NCBI GenBank assembly: GCA_035532115.1
Contig: DATKRO010000099.1
Span: 1-64,000 of the forward strand
Source of the DNA: Acaudatibacter sp035532115
GTDB lineage: Bacteria; Pseudomonadota; Alphaproteobacteria; Caulobacterales; Caulobacteraceae
Direction of reading: 5' to 3'
DNA: 64,000 bases
Under the pieces are notes generated by a model. That model made no database searches, was not told the DNA's origin, and was given only the letters and a program-made list of their open reading frames with translations. Below are positions 7,749 through 15,081 of the stretch, piece after piece. The position numbers were made by a program, and so were the translations under genes. Positions within the stretch are counted from its first letter, which is position 1, and each line of letters opens with the position of its first letter.

Positions 7749-10583
7749 TCAGTCGCACCCTTCCACGCCCGCCGCCGCCAGCAGCGCCGCGCGGTGGCGG
7801 CGCAGGTCCTTGCCGCTGCGCCGGTCCGGATAGGGCGCGCCGCCCCCGAGGCCGCGCCACAGGGCGTGGTTGTAGCGCACCGTGTCGAGGTGGTCCTCGA
7901 CGCTGAAATCCTGGCCCTTCATGGCCGCCGCCCAATAGGCGGCCGGGCGCGGCGGCTTGCCGGGACAGGCGGCTTCGGCGGCGGTCTGCGGCGGCAGCGG
8001 CAACCGGGTGGTGCGCAGCACCGCCGGAACCCTCGCGGTGAAGCTCCAGTGGGCGGGGGCGGCGACGTCGAAGACGTCTGACATCGGCGCGGCCAGGGCG
8101 TCGTTCAGCCCCATCGGGCCGATGCCGAGCACGTCCTCGATGGTGCGCAGCATGTTGACCGTGGTGTAGCGCTTGGAGACCACCGCGGCGCGCTTCACGT
8201 AGGGGCCGGCGACGAAGGCGATCGAGCGGTGCGCGTTCACGTGGTCGGGCCCGTCCTGGGCGTCGTCCTCGACGATGAAGATCAGCGTGTCCCTGGCGAT
8301 CGGGCTGCGCGCCACCTTCTGCACCAGTTTTCCCACGGCGTAGTCGTTGTCGGCCAGCTCGGTCTCGACCGAATTGACCCCATCGAGGGCCTGCTTGAAC
8401 GAGCCGGTGTGGTCGTGCGGCAGGCGCACCAGCATCAGGGCGGGAACCTTGCCCGCGGCCACGAAGCCGTCGAACTCGCGCGCCCACTCCTTTTCGCGCC
8501 AGAAATCGGCGAGCGCCTGGTTGAAGCCCCAGAAGTAGGGGTCGGTGCGGCCCATCAGCGCCGCCTTGTCGACGTAGAAGACCTGGTGGTGGTGCGCGAA
8601 GGGCGTGCGGTCGAGCTTTATCTGCGCCGCGCCGGTGGCCGGCTGGTAGCGCACCAGATCGCCGAAGAAGCCATAGTTGCGCAGCGACAGCCCCGCGCGG
8701 ATGGCGGCGTTCCAGAGATAGCCCTGGCCCTCGGCGCCGCCGGGCCCGTCCGGCGCGGCCACGTCGCGCGCGCCCGGCAGCAGGTTCGGATCGGCCGGCG
8801 AGACCGGGTTGGCCGCCACGCGCTGCGCCGAGGTCGCGTAGCCGACGTTGATGTTGCGGTTCGCGCCTTCCTGGTCGTACTGCAGGCCGCGCCCGCCGTA
8901 GTTCACCGGCGCCTCGCGCTCGGTGAAGTCGTTGGTGCGCGCCGCCGTCGACCAGTCCCAGCCGGTGTTGCTGCTCTCGCCGGAATCGAAGAAGGCGTCC
9001 AGATCGACGAACTGGCGCGCCAGGGCGTGCTGGTTGGGCGTCATCGCCCGGCCGAACACGGCAAGCTTCGGATCGCCGTTGCCGACCTCGAGGTCGCCCA
9101 GCACCTGGTCGTAGGTGCGGTTCTCCTTGACCACGTAGATGACGTGGCGGATGTGGGCGCGCAGGAACGCCATGGTCGCGCCGCCGCCGCCGATGCGCCC
9201 GGCGTAGCGGTTGTTGGCGGCCACCTGGCCGGTGAGGCGCGCCAGTTCGGCCCGGTCCGGCGGCGGCAGGGCGAGAAAGCCCGCCTTCTCCCGCTGCCAG
9301 ACGTACTCGTTGGTTCCCCGGCAAAGGTCGTCGTGATGCGGACCGATGCCGAGGTTGTTGCGGCAGGCGTCGGGGACCGGCCCCGGATCGCTCTTGCCGT
9401 TGACGACGAAGAGCCTGGCGCCGTCGGGGCGCACCGCGACCGCGGTGGGATACCAGCCGGTGGGAACGAGCCCGGCGATGCGGCCCGTCCCGGGCCTCTC
9501 GCCCAGCCGCACCACGGCCACGTCGTTGGCGCCGCCGTTGCTGACGTAGAGCGTGCGCCCATCCGGCGAGACGGCGAGCGCGTTGGTCCCGGCGCCCCCG
9601 AGCCGCCTCAGGCCCGGCGAGGCGCCGGCCGGCAGCGCCGTGCGGATCTCAGCCAACATCCGCTCGCTGCGGGTGTCGATGACGCCGACGCGATCGGTAT
9701 TGTCCTCGGCGGCGTAGAGCATTGGGCCGTGCAGGGCCAAGGCGACCGGCTGGCCCAGCGTCCTGATCCGCGCCGTCACCGCGATCGCAGAATGGCCGAC
9801 GTGGAGGGCGATGATCTCGCGGTCGCGTTCGCTGGCCACATAGGCCCTGGTGTTCGAAGCCCAGATCACCCCGCGCGGAAACGAGCCGCCGGGGGTTCCG
9901 GCCCTGGCCGGATCGATCGCGCCGGGCCTCAGGTCCTGCTCGCGGATCCGGCCGCTCGCCAGATCGATGACGCTGACCGAATCGTTCTGGAAGTTCGCCG
10001 CGATCAGCTTGCGCCCGTCCGGGCTGACCGCGAGGCCGGCGACCATCGGCCCGACCGCGAGGCCGAGCCCGACCTCGTGGCCGAGCGCGAAGCGGCGCCC
10101 GGGCGCGAAGCCGGCGGCGCCGCGCACGAACTCGAGCACGTCGTCGTTCATGCCGCCGGAGACGTAGAAGCGGTCGCCGCCGGGCGCCCAGGCGATGCCG
10201 AGAAAGGCGTTCGGCACGCCGATGGCCTGGCGCTTCACCGGGGTCGGGCCGGAGACGTCGTAGACGAACACGAACTCGGTCGAGGCCGGCCCGATCAGCT
10301 TGCCGGCGGCCGAGAACTCGCGGTTGAAGCCGCTGGTGAGGATCAGCAGGGTGCGGCCATCGGGCGACAGCGCCACGGCCGAAGCCTGGCCGACCGTATA
10401 GCCCGGCGCCTCCGCGACGTCCGGCGCGAGCGGCTGGAAGATCGCGCCCTTCGCCGCCGCCGGGGTGATGAACTGGCCGGTCGGCAGGAACTGCGGCGCC
10501 GCCGCGCGCCCTGCCCCCGCCAGCCCCAGCCACGCCGCCGCCATCGCCGCCAACCCGGCGCTCCAGCCTCCGACCCGCCTCAT
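7749..10583 (-). CDS. Secreted YncE-like beta-propeller / phosphoesterase fusion
   Basis: The protein has 944 residues. A signal peptide comes first (MRR, then an Ala/Leu/Trp-rich core ending near AGRAAA). About 430 residues of YncE-like beta-propeller follow, with repeated blades such as ALSPDGRTLLIL, AVSPDGRKLIAA and AVSPDGRTLYVS. A C-terminal phosphoesterase domain of the AcpA/phospholipase C superfamily begins near residue 475. Its metal-site motif ENRTYDQVLGD starts at about residue 487, and EDDAQDGPDHVNAHRS lies further on. The product is likely periplasmic or exported and hydrolyses phosphate esters. An upstream ATG (10634) is in frame, but the one at 10583 gives a clean signal peptide. 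It converges on the manC-like gene and lies downstream of a dispersed repeat. Confidence 0.85.
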   Translation of the reverse strand: MRRVGGWSAGLAAMAAAWLGLAGAGRAAAPQFLPTGQFITPAAAKGAIFQPLAPDVAEAPGYTVGQASAVALSPDGRTLLILTSGFNREFSAAGKLIGPASTEFVFVYDVSGPTPVKRQAIGVPNAFLGIAWAPGGDRFYVSGGMNDDVLEFVRGAAGFAPGRRFALGHEVGLGLAVGPMVAGLAVSPDGRKLIAANFQNDSVSVIDLASGRIREQDLRPGAIDPARAGTPGGSFPRGVIWASNTRAYVASERDREIIALHVGHSAIAVTARIRTLGQPVALALHGPMLYAAEDNTDRVGVIDTRSERMLAEIRTALPAGASPGLRRLGGAGTNALAVSPDGRTLYVSNGGANDVAVVRLGERPGTGRIAGLVPTGWYPTAVAVRPDGARLFVVNGKSDPGPVPDACRNNLGIGPHHDDLCRGTNEYVWQREKAGFLALPPPDRAELARLTGQVAANNRYAGRIGGGGATMAFLRAHIRHVIYVVKENRTYDQVLGDLEVGNGDPKLAVFGRAMTPNQHALARQFVDLDAFFDSGESSNTGWDWSTAARTNDFTEREAPVNYGGRGLQYDQEGANRNINVGYATSAQRVAANPVSPADPNLLPGARDVAAPDGPGGAEGQGYLWNAAIRAGLSLRNYGFFGDLVRYQPATGAAQIKLDRTPFAHHHQVFYVDKAALMGRTDPYFWGFNQALADFWREKEWAREFDGFVAAGKVPALMLVRLPHDHTGSFKQALDGVNSVETELADNDYAVGKLVQKVARSPIARDTLIFIVEDDAQDGPDHVNAHRSIAFVAGPYVKRAAVVSKRYTTVNMLRTIEDVLGIGPMGLNDALAAPMSDVFDVAAPAHWSFTARVPAVLRTTRLPLPPQTAAEAACPGKPPRPAAYWAAAMKGQDFSVEDHLDTVRYNHALWRGLGGGAPYPDRRSGKDLRRHRAALLAAAGVEGCD

Positions 10584-10900
10584 CCCGCTATCCCCCGTCG
10601 CCGCGATCCTGGCCGTCGCTGGCGACGATCCCATGTTGCCCCAGCTTTGCGCCGCGCAAAAGCGCCTCCTCGCGCGCCCGGCACCGAGCCCCAGTCAAGG
10701 CGACGCTCGTCATCGCCGTCACCCGGCCAAGCGCAGCGCGAGCCGGGGCCGGACGCGCCGCAGCCGAGCTGGAAGTCGTCCTGGAAGCGGCGGCTCCGGC
10801 CCCGGATCGCCCTTTCAGGCCGTCCGGGGAGACGGCGATGGTGGTCAGACCTGCGCGAGCCGGCCCTGTCGCGATCCAACCACTCGCCGTAGCGCGCACC
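10584..10900. other. 317-base intergenic region occupied mainly by a dispersed repeat
   Basis: No gene is supported here. Bases 10702–10897 are the first copy of a repeat found again at 40485–40680. The remaining 118 bases next to the phosphoesterase gene should hold its promoter, but I see no clear sigma-70 boxes. Confidence 0.7.
10702..10897. repeat. ~200-base dispersed intergenic repeat with inverted ends, copy A
   Basis: By eye this aligns along its length with 40485–40680. Shared blocks include GAGCCGGGGCCGGAC, GGATCGCCCTTTCAGGCCG and GGAAGCGGCG. One inner part is bounded by inverted ends: CATCGCCGTCACCCGGCC at 10711–10728 against GGCCGTCCGGGGAGACGGCG at 10818–10837. It ends 3 bases before the stop codon of the minus-strand alpha/beta hydrolase gene, so on that transcript it lies directly after the coding region. 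Confidence 0.8.
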
Positions 10901-11743
10901 TCAGCCTTGCAGGAAGGCGCGCGCGGCGGCGAGGAAGCCGTCGGGCGCGTCGAGGGGAACGCTGTGGCCCGAGCCTTCCACCACCGCGAGGCGGGCGCCG
11001 GGGATGGTGTCGATCATGCGCTGGGCGACGCGCGGCGAGAGGATGTCGGAGCGTTCGCCGCGGATGAGCAGGGTCGGGACCGCGATGGCGGCGCAGGCGC
11101 GCCAGCCGGCCTCCGGGTCGGCGCGGCGCCGGTCCGTCCCCGATCGCAGAGCCCGGTCGTAGCGCCAGGTCCAGCGGCCGTCCTCGGTCAGCATGAGGTT
11201 GTTGACGACCCGGTGGCGATGATGGACTTCCGGTGGCGCGTCGTTCGCCGCCCGGGCCGCGGCGAAGGCCGCTTCGCGGCTGGCGAACACGTCGGCGGAC
11301 TGAACGCCGCTGCGGATGCGGCCCATGCCCGCGGGCTCGATTTCGGGCGCGATGTCGACGATCACCAGCGCCGCCAGCTCCCTCGGCCGCGCCCCGGCGT
11401 AGTGGATGGCGACATTGCCTCCCATGGAAAGACCGAGGAGGGTGAAGCCGTTCAGCCCCAGCGCCGCCACGAACGCCCGCAGATCCTCCACCATCTCCTC
11501 TGCGCCGTAGCCGCCGGCGGGCGCCCAGCCGCTTTCGCCATGGCCGCGCTGATCCAGCGCCAGCACCCGATAGCGGTCGGTCATCGCCGCGGCGAAGGCG
11601 TCCCACGAGCGGGCATGGCCGGTGAAGCCGTGCAGCAGCACCAGATCGCGCGCGCCCGGCCGCGCGCTCGGCCAGTCGCGATAATGAAAGCGCAGGCCGC
11701 GCATCTCCACGAGTTCGTCGCTCGCCAGTGCTGAAGTCGTCAT
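10901..11743 (-). CDS. Alpha/beta-fold hydrolase
   Basis: This 280-residue serine hydrolase has the catalytic triad visible: Ser106 in GLSMGGN, Asp233 in GERSDILSP and His260 in GSGHSVPLD. The oxyanion-hole strand is LLHGFTGHARSWD near residue 36. The DQRGHGESGWAPAGGY block is typical of the epoxide hydrolase/haloperoxidase/ester hydrolase branch. Ser-His-Asp with an acidic Asp after strand 7 argues for an esterase, lactonase or C–C hydrolase rather than a dehalogenase. There is no signal peptide, so it is cytoplasmic. It is a single minus-strand gene with the dispersed repeat directly behind its stop. The substrate cannot be inferred. Confidence 0.85.
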   Translation of the reverse strand: MTTSALASDELVEMRGLRFHYRDWPSARPGARDLVLLHGFTGHARSWDAFAAAMTDRYRVLALDQRGHGESGWAPAGGYGAEEMVEDLRAFVAALGLNGFTLLGLSMGGNVAIHYAGARPRELAALVIVDIAPEIEPAGMGRIRSGVQSADVFASREAAFAAARAANDAPPEVHHRHRVVNNLMLTEDGRWTWRYDRALRSGTDRRRADPEAGWRACAAIAVPTLLIRGERSDILSPRVAQRMIDTIPGARLAVVEGSGHSVPLDAPDGFLAAARAFLQG

Positions 11744-11862
11744 GCCCGGAAAATCCCCGCCGTGCTCGCCGGCCCGCGAGCCTACAGCCGCCCCCGACCA
11801 CCGCCAAGCGAGCCATCTCGCCAGCGCCGCCGAGCAGGGGGTGCGGAGGAAGCCCCCTTCAT

Positions 11863-11884
11863 CCTTCCCCGCTTGCGGGGAAGG
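11863..11884. repeat. Perfect hairpin repeat (CCTTCCCCGC/GCGGGGAAGG)
   Basis: A perfect 10-base inverted repeat has a two-base loop: CCTTCCCCGC (11863–11872), TT, GCGGGGAAGG (11875–11884). It continues into GGGGACCGCCGCG and a G-rich arm, a pattern of intergenic palindrome common in Caulobacterales and related genomes. It may act as a bidirectional terminator or simply be a REP-like element. Confidence 0.65.
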
Positions 11885-12123
11885 GGGACCGCCGCGCCGG
11901 CAGGCGCGGGGGTGGAAGGGGCGCGACGCGGCGAGTCATGGCGCTTCGCCCCGGGCGGCTAGCGCCGCCTTAACGCGGGGCGCCGCGGGGTTACCCTGGG
12001 CGCGATCGAGCAAGCCGCATCCCGCGCGCCCGCCGTTCAGACGAGGATGATCTCCATGAGCGAACCAGCCGCCGCCCTCGCTCGACGAACTGGAGGCCGC
12101 CATTTGCGGCGCGGTCGCGGCCA

Positions 12124-12147
12124 CCGTAGACTACGATGCGAATACGG
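12124..12147. repeat. 24-base palindromic element, copy 1
   Basis: The element starts CCGTAGACTACGATGCGAA and ends TACGG. Its core CGTAGACTACG is a perfect 5+1+5 palindrome, and the outer CCGTA and TACGG are also inverted. Copy 3 is identical and copy 2 differs at one base. Confidence 0.75.
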
Positions 12148-12212
12148 TCGGCGCCGGCGCATGGTGAGCGCCACCATCGCCTCCGGACCGGCGAGGGCCA
12201 CCGGCCCAGCCG

Positions 12213-12236
12213 CCGTAGACTACGGTGCGAATACGG
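12213..12236. repeat. 24-base palindromic element, copy 2
   Basis: This is the same element as at 12124 with one change (A to G at position 13). It starts 89 bases after copy 1. The flanking bases GCCG before and TGGCCGCAG after share some but not all bases with copy 1. Confidence 0.75.
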
Positions 12237-12340
12237 TGGCCGCAGGGACCGCGACCGCACTCTGCGCGCCCGAGCCTGCGAAGCGGCCCGTCCCTTGATC
12301 GAACCGCCTCATCCCAGGCGTTCGCCTCAGGCGCCGCCGA

Positions 12341-12364
12341 CCGTAGACTACGATGCGAATACGG
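12341..12364. repeat. 24-base palindromic element, copy 3
   Basis: This copy is identical to copy 1 over all 24 bases. It starts 128 bases after copy 2 and ends 140 bases before the chosen start of the GT2–GtrA gene. Confidence 0.75.
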
Positions 12365-12503
12365 CGGCGGCGCCGGCCCAGGCGCGCGCCGGCCTCGATC
12401 GCGGCCCCGGAGGCGAAGAGGGGTCGGCGTGACCATCGACCCGGGGCGCGGCGAAAACGACTCTCGCCCTCGACGGGGTGCGGGATCGGGCTATGAAGAG
12501 GGC

Positions 12504-13634
12504 GTGAGCGCCCAGGCGACCCTCGAACGCAGCGCCCGGCGGTCCGCCGCGGCCGGCGTGGAGCTCAGCCTCGTCGCGCCGACCTTCAACGAGGCGGCGA
12601 ACGTGGCCCCGCTGATCGCCAGGCTGGCGGCGGCGCTCGACGGGCTGGCCTGGGAAGTGATCTTCGTCGACGACGATTCCCCCGACGGCACCGCCGAGGT
12701 GGTGCGCCGGATCGCCGAGCGCGAGCCGCGGGTGCGATGCCTCCGGCGCGTCGGGCGCCGCGGGCTCGCCGGGGCGGTGGTGGAAGGCGCGCTCGCCAGC
12801 GCCGCGCCCTACGTCGCGGTGATCGACGCCGATCTGCAGCACGACGAGAACCTGCTGCCGGCCATGCTGGCGCTGCTCAGCGCCGGCGAGGCCGACGTGG
12901 TCATCGGCAGCCGCTATCTCGACGCCGCCGGCCTCGAGCAGGGCCTGTCGCCGCTGCGCAAGCTCGGCAGCCGCATCGCCGCGGCCCTGGCGCGGCGGGT
13001 GCTGGGCGTCGCGGTCAGCGATCCGGTCTCGGGCTTCTTCATGATGCGGCGCGAGCTGATCGACCAGGTGGCCGGCAAGCTGGCGCCGGCCGGCTTCAAG
13101 ATCCTGTTCGACATCCTGGCCTCGCAGGCCTCGCCGCCCAGGGTGGCGGAGCTGCCCTATGCCTTCCGCCCGCGCGCGGCCGGCCAGAGCAAGCTGGGCG
13201 CCCGCGTCACGCTCGAATACCTCGGACTGGTGACGGCCAAGCTGAGCGGCGACCTGATCTCGCCGCGCCTGGTCTACTTCGCCCTGACCGGCCTCTCCGG
13301 CGTCGCCGTGCAGATGGCGGTGCTGGCGCTGCTGCAGGGCGCGGTCTTCGCCTCCCGCTTCACCCTGACGCTCGGCGTGGCCGCGCTCTGCGCCATGACC
13401 TCCAACTTCCTCGTCAACAATCTCGTCACCTACAAGGACCGGCGCCTGAAGGGCTGGCGCCTGCTCTCCGGCTATCTGCGCTTCTGCCTGCTCTGTTCGG
13501 TGGGCCTAGCCGGCAATGTCGCGGTGGGCTCGGTGCTGCATGCGCACGGCGCGCCCTGGCCGCTGGCCGGCCTCGCCGGCGCCGGATGCGGCGCCGTCTG
13601 GAACTATGTCAGCACCTTCCTCGGCGTCTGGTAG
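12504..13634 (+). CDS. GT2 polyprenyl-phosphate glycosyltransferase fused to GtrA domain
   Basis: The protein has a cytoplasmic GT2 catalytic domain like dolichyl-phosphate mannose synthase, followed by a GtrA-like four-helix membrane domain. It probably builds a polyprenyl-phosphate sugar and helps move it across the membrane. Catalytic blocks are VAPTFNEAANV, VDDDSPDGT (55–63) and DADLQHDE (108–115), then QSKLGARVTLEY before the membrane part. GtrA begins near residue 252 with YFALTGLSGVAVQMAVL. The chosen GTG at 12504 gives MSAQATLERS; a GTG at 12429 has a better ribosome site (GAAGAGGGG) and would add 25 residues. Its 3' end overlaps the next gene, a GT39-like transferase that would use the lipid-linked sugar. 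Confidence 0.85.
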   Translation: MSAQATLERSARRSAAAGVELSLVAPTFNEAANVAPLIARLAAALDGLAWEVIFVDDDSPDGTAEVVRRIAEREPRVRCLRRVGRRGLAGAVVEGALASAAPYVAVIDADLQHDENLLPAMLALLSAGEADVVIGSRYLDAAGLEQGLSPLRKLGSRIAAALARRVLGVAVSDPVSGFFMMRRELIDQVAGKLAPAGFKILFDILASQASPPRVAELPYAFRPRAAGQSKLGARVTLEYLGLVTAKLSGDLISPRLVYFALTGLSGVAVQMAVLALLQGAVFASRFTLTLGVAALCAMTSNFLVNNLVTYKDRRLKGWRLLSGYLRFCLLCSVGLAGNVAVGSVLHAHGAPWPLAGLAGAGCGAVWNYVSTFLGVW

Positions 13635-15081
13635 CGCCGCCACCGTGCGTATCGGGCCGAGGCTGGCGCTCGGCCTCGTCGTGCTGGCGAGCCTCGCCGC
13701 CCGGCTCGCCGCCGGCGCCATCCTGCCGCTGACCCCGGACGAGGCCTACTACCGGCTCTGGTCGCTGCGCCCGGCGTTCGGCTATTTCGACCACCCGCCG
13801 ATGATCGCCTGGCAGATCTGGCTGGGACGCGCGATCGCCGGCGACAGCGCCTTCTCGGTGCGGCTGCTCCCGGCGCTCGACTGCGCCCTGACCAGCCTCG
13901 TCGTCTTCGACCTGGCGCGGCTGGCGGGCCTGGGCGAGCGGGTGGGCGCCCGCGCGGGGATATGGCTGAACGCCACCTTCCTCGTCGGCCTCGGCGGCTT
14001 CCTCGCCGTCCCGGATGCGCCGGCGGCGCTGTTCTGGACCCTGGCGCTGTGGTCAGCCTTCCGCGGCCGGCGGGGCGCGGGGGCCTGGTGGATCGCCGCC
14101 GGCGCCGCGGCGGGGCTCGCCTGCCTCTCCAAATACTCCGCCCTCTTCCTTGCGCCGGGCGTGCTCGTCTGGCTGCTGCTGGACGCGCAAGGACGGCGCC
14201 TGCTGCGCACGCCCTGGCCCTGGCTCGCCGCCGTGGCCGCCGTCGCGGTCTTCGCCCCCAACATCGCCTGGAACGCCCAGCACCACTGGCTGACCTTCGC
14301 CAAGCAGTTCGGCCGGGTGCGCATCGCCCATCTCGCCGCCGCGGCGCTGCCCAAATTCGTCGTCGATCAGTTCCTGCTGCTGAACCCGCTGATCGCGATT
14401 TTCCTGGGTCTGGCGGTCCTGCGCCGAAGCGCCTGGCCGCTGCTGGCCGTCTGCGCCCCCTTCGTCCTCTATCTCGTGGTCCACAGCCTGCACGCCCAGG
14501 TGCAGGGGCAGTGGCCGGCGCCGCTCTATCCCTCGCTCGCCGTCGCCGCCGCCACGGCCGCCGAGAAGGCGCGCGCCGGCTCGTGGCTGGCGAGGCTGCG
14601 CACCGCCGCCCCGGTTCTGGGTCTGGGCGCCAGCGCGCTGGCGCTCGTCTTCGCCTGCGCGCCCCTGGACGGGCGCCTGCCGTTCCGCGATCCCGTGGCG
14701 CGGCTGCGCGGCTGGCCGGGCTTCGCCGCCGAGGTGGAAGCTGTGCGGCTGCGCGTCGGCGCCGCCTGGGTCGGATCACGCACCTACACCCTGCCGGCCC
14801 AGCTCGATGCGCTGGAGCCGCTGCACGCGCCGGCGGTCGAGATCCGCGAGCGCGCCCGCTACAGCTTCGAGACGCCCGCCCTGCGCGCCGATTTCGCCGC
14901 GCCCGGGCTGATCGTCGATGAGGCCGGCAAGGTCAGGCCCGGCTACCTCGAAGGCTGTTTCGCCAGCGTCCGCCCCCTCTGCGAGATCGACCGCGGCCGC
15001 GGCGGCTCGATCACCCGCTATCTCGCCTTCCGCGTCGCCGGCCCGCTGCGCGACATCGAGCGGGACGGCTGTCAGCCATGA
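13606..15081 (+). CDS. GT39/ArnT-like membrane glycosyltransferase
   Basis: This is a multi-pass membrane transferase that moves a sugar from a polyprenyl phosphate donor onto a periplasmic acceptor such as lipid A, core glycan or protein. The first periplasmic loop holds TPDEAYYRLWSLRPAFGYF then DHPPM, the signature of PMT_2/ArnT-like enzymes, with the catalytic Asp-Glu. Eight or more hydrophobic segments follow in the first 350 residues, and the C-terminal about 130 residues form a soluble periplasmic domain. ATG 13606 overlaps the GT2–GtrA gene by 29 bases; GTG 13645 is an alternative start. The pair forms a logical make–flip–transfer set. Its tail overlaps the converging Mur ligase gene by 10 bases. 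Sugar and acceptor are unknown. Confidence 0.83.
   Translation: MSAPSSASGSAATVRIGPRLALGLVVLASLAARLAAGAILPLTPDEAYYRLWSLRPAFGYFDHPPMIAWQIWLGRAIAGDSAFSVRLLPALDCALTSLVVFDLARLAGLGERVGARAGIWLNATFLVGLGGFLAVPDAPAALFWTLALWSAFRGRRGAGAWWIAAGAAAGLACLSKYSALFLAPGVLVWLLLDAQGRRLLRTPWPWLAAVAAVAVFAPNIAWNAQHHWLTFAKQFGRVRIAHLAAAALPKFVVDQFLLLNPLIAIFLGLAVLRRSAWPLLAVCAPFVLYLVVHSLHAQVQGQWPAPLYPSLAVAAATAAEKARAGSWLARLRTAAPVLGLGASALALVFACAPLDGRLPFRDPVARLRGWPGFAAEVEAVRLRVGAAWVGSRTYTLPAQLDALEPLHAPAVEIRERARYSFETPALRADFAAPGLIVDEAGKVRPGYLEGCFASVRPLCEIDRGRGGSITRYLAFRVAGPLRDIERDGCQP

Larger units (their letters stand above)
11744..12503. other. 760-base non-coding region with several repeats
   Basis: No convincing gene lies here. 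It holds a GC-rich hairpin repeat at 11863–11884 and three copies of a 24-base element at 12124, 12213 and 12341. A short frame opening at 12056 starts like a protein (MSEPAAA) but its continuation breaks into other frames. The 24-base copies could each encode a V-D-Y-x-A-N-T peptide, but in three different frames. A decayed coding region or a regulatory array are both possible. The region is the upstream flank of the plus-strand GT2 gene and of the minus-strand hydrolase gene. Confidence 0.6.

Noticed and set aside
6619..9324. Long minus-strand frame continuous with the response regulator, giving a 1024-residue fusion
   Set aside because: The part before the receiver domain is antisense to manC and out of frame with the phosphoesterase gene. 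The receiver has its own normal start at 6618.
10588..10899. Short open frames within the dispersed repeat copy A (and the matching ones at 40459–40668)
   Set aside because: They follow the repeat sequence rather than coding constraint, are Arg/Ser/Gly-rich, and differ between copies in length and start.
12124..12364. CRISPR-like array from the three 24-base repeats
   Set aside because: Spacers are unequal (65 and 104 bases), there are only three units and no cas gene is nearby.
12225..12503. N-terminal extension of the GT2–GtrA protein back to 12225
   Set aside because: The extra residues run through the 24-base repeat and are Arg/Pro-rich without homology. GTG 12504 or 12429 gives a normal start.
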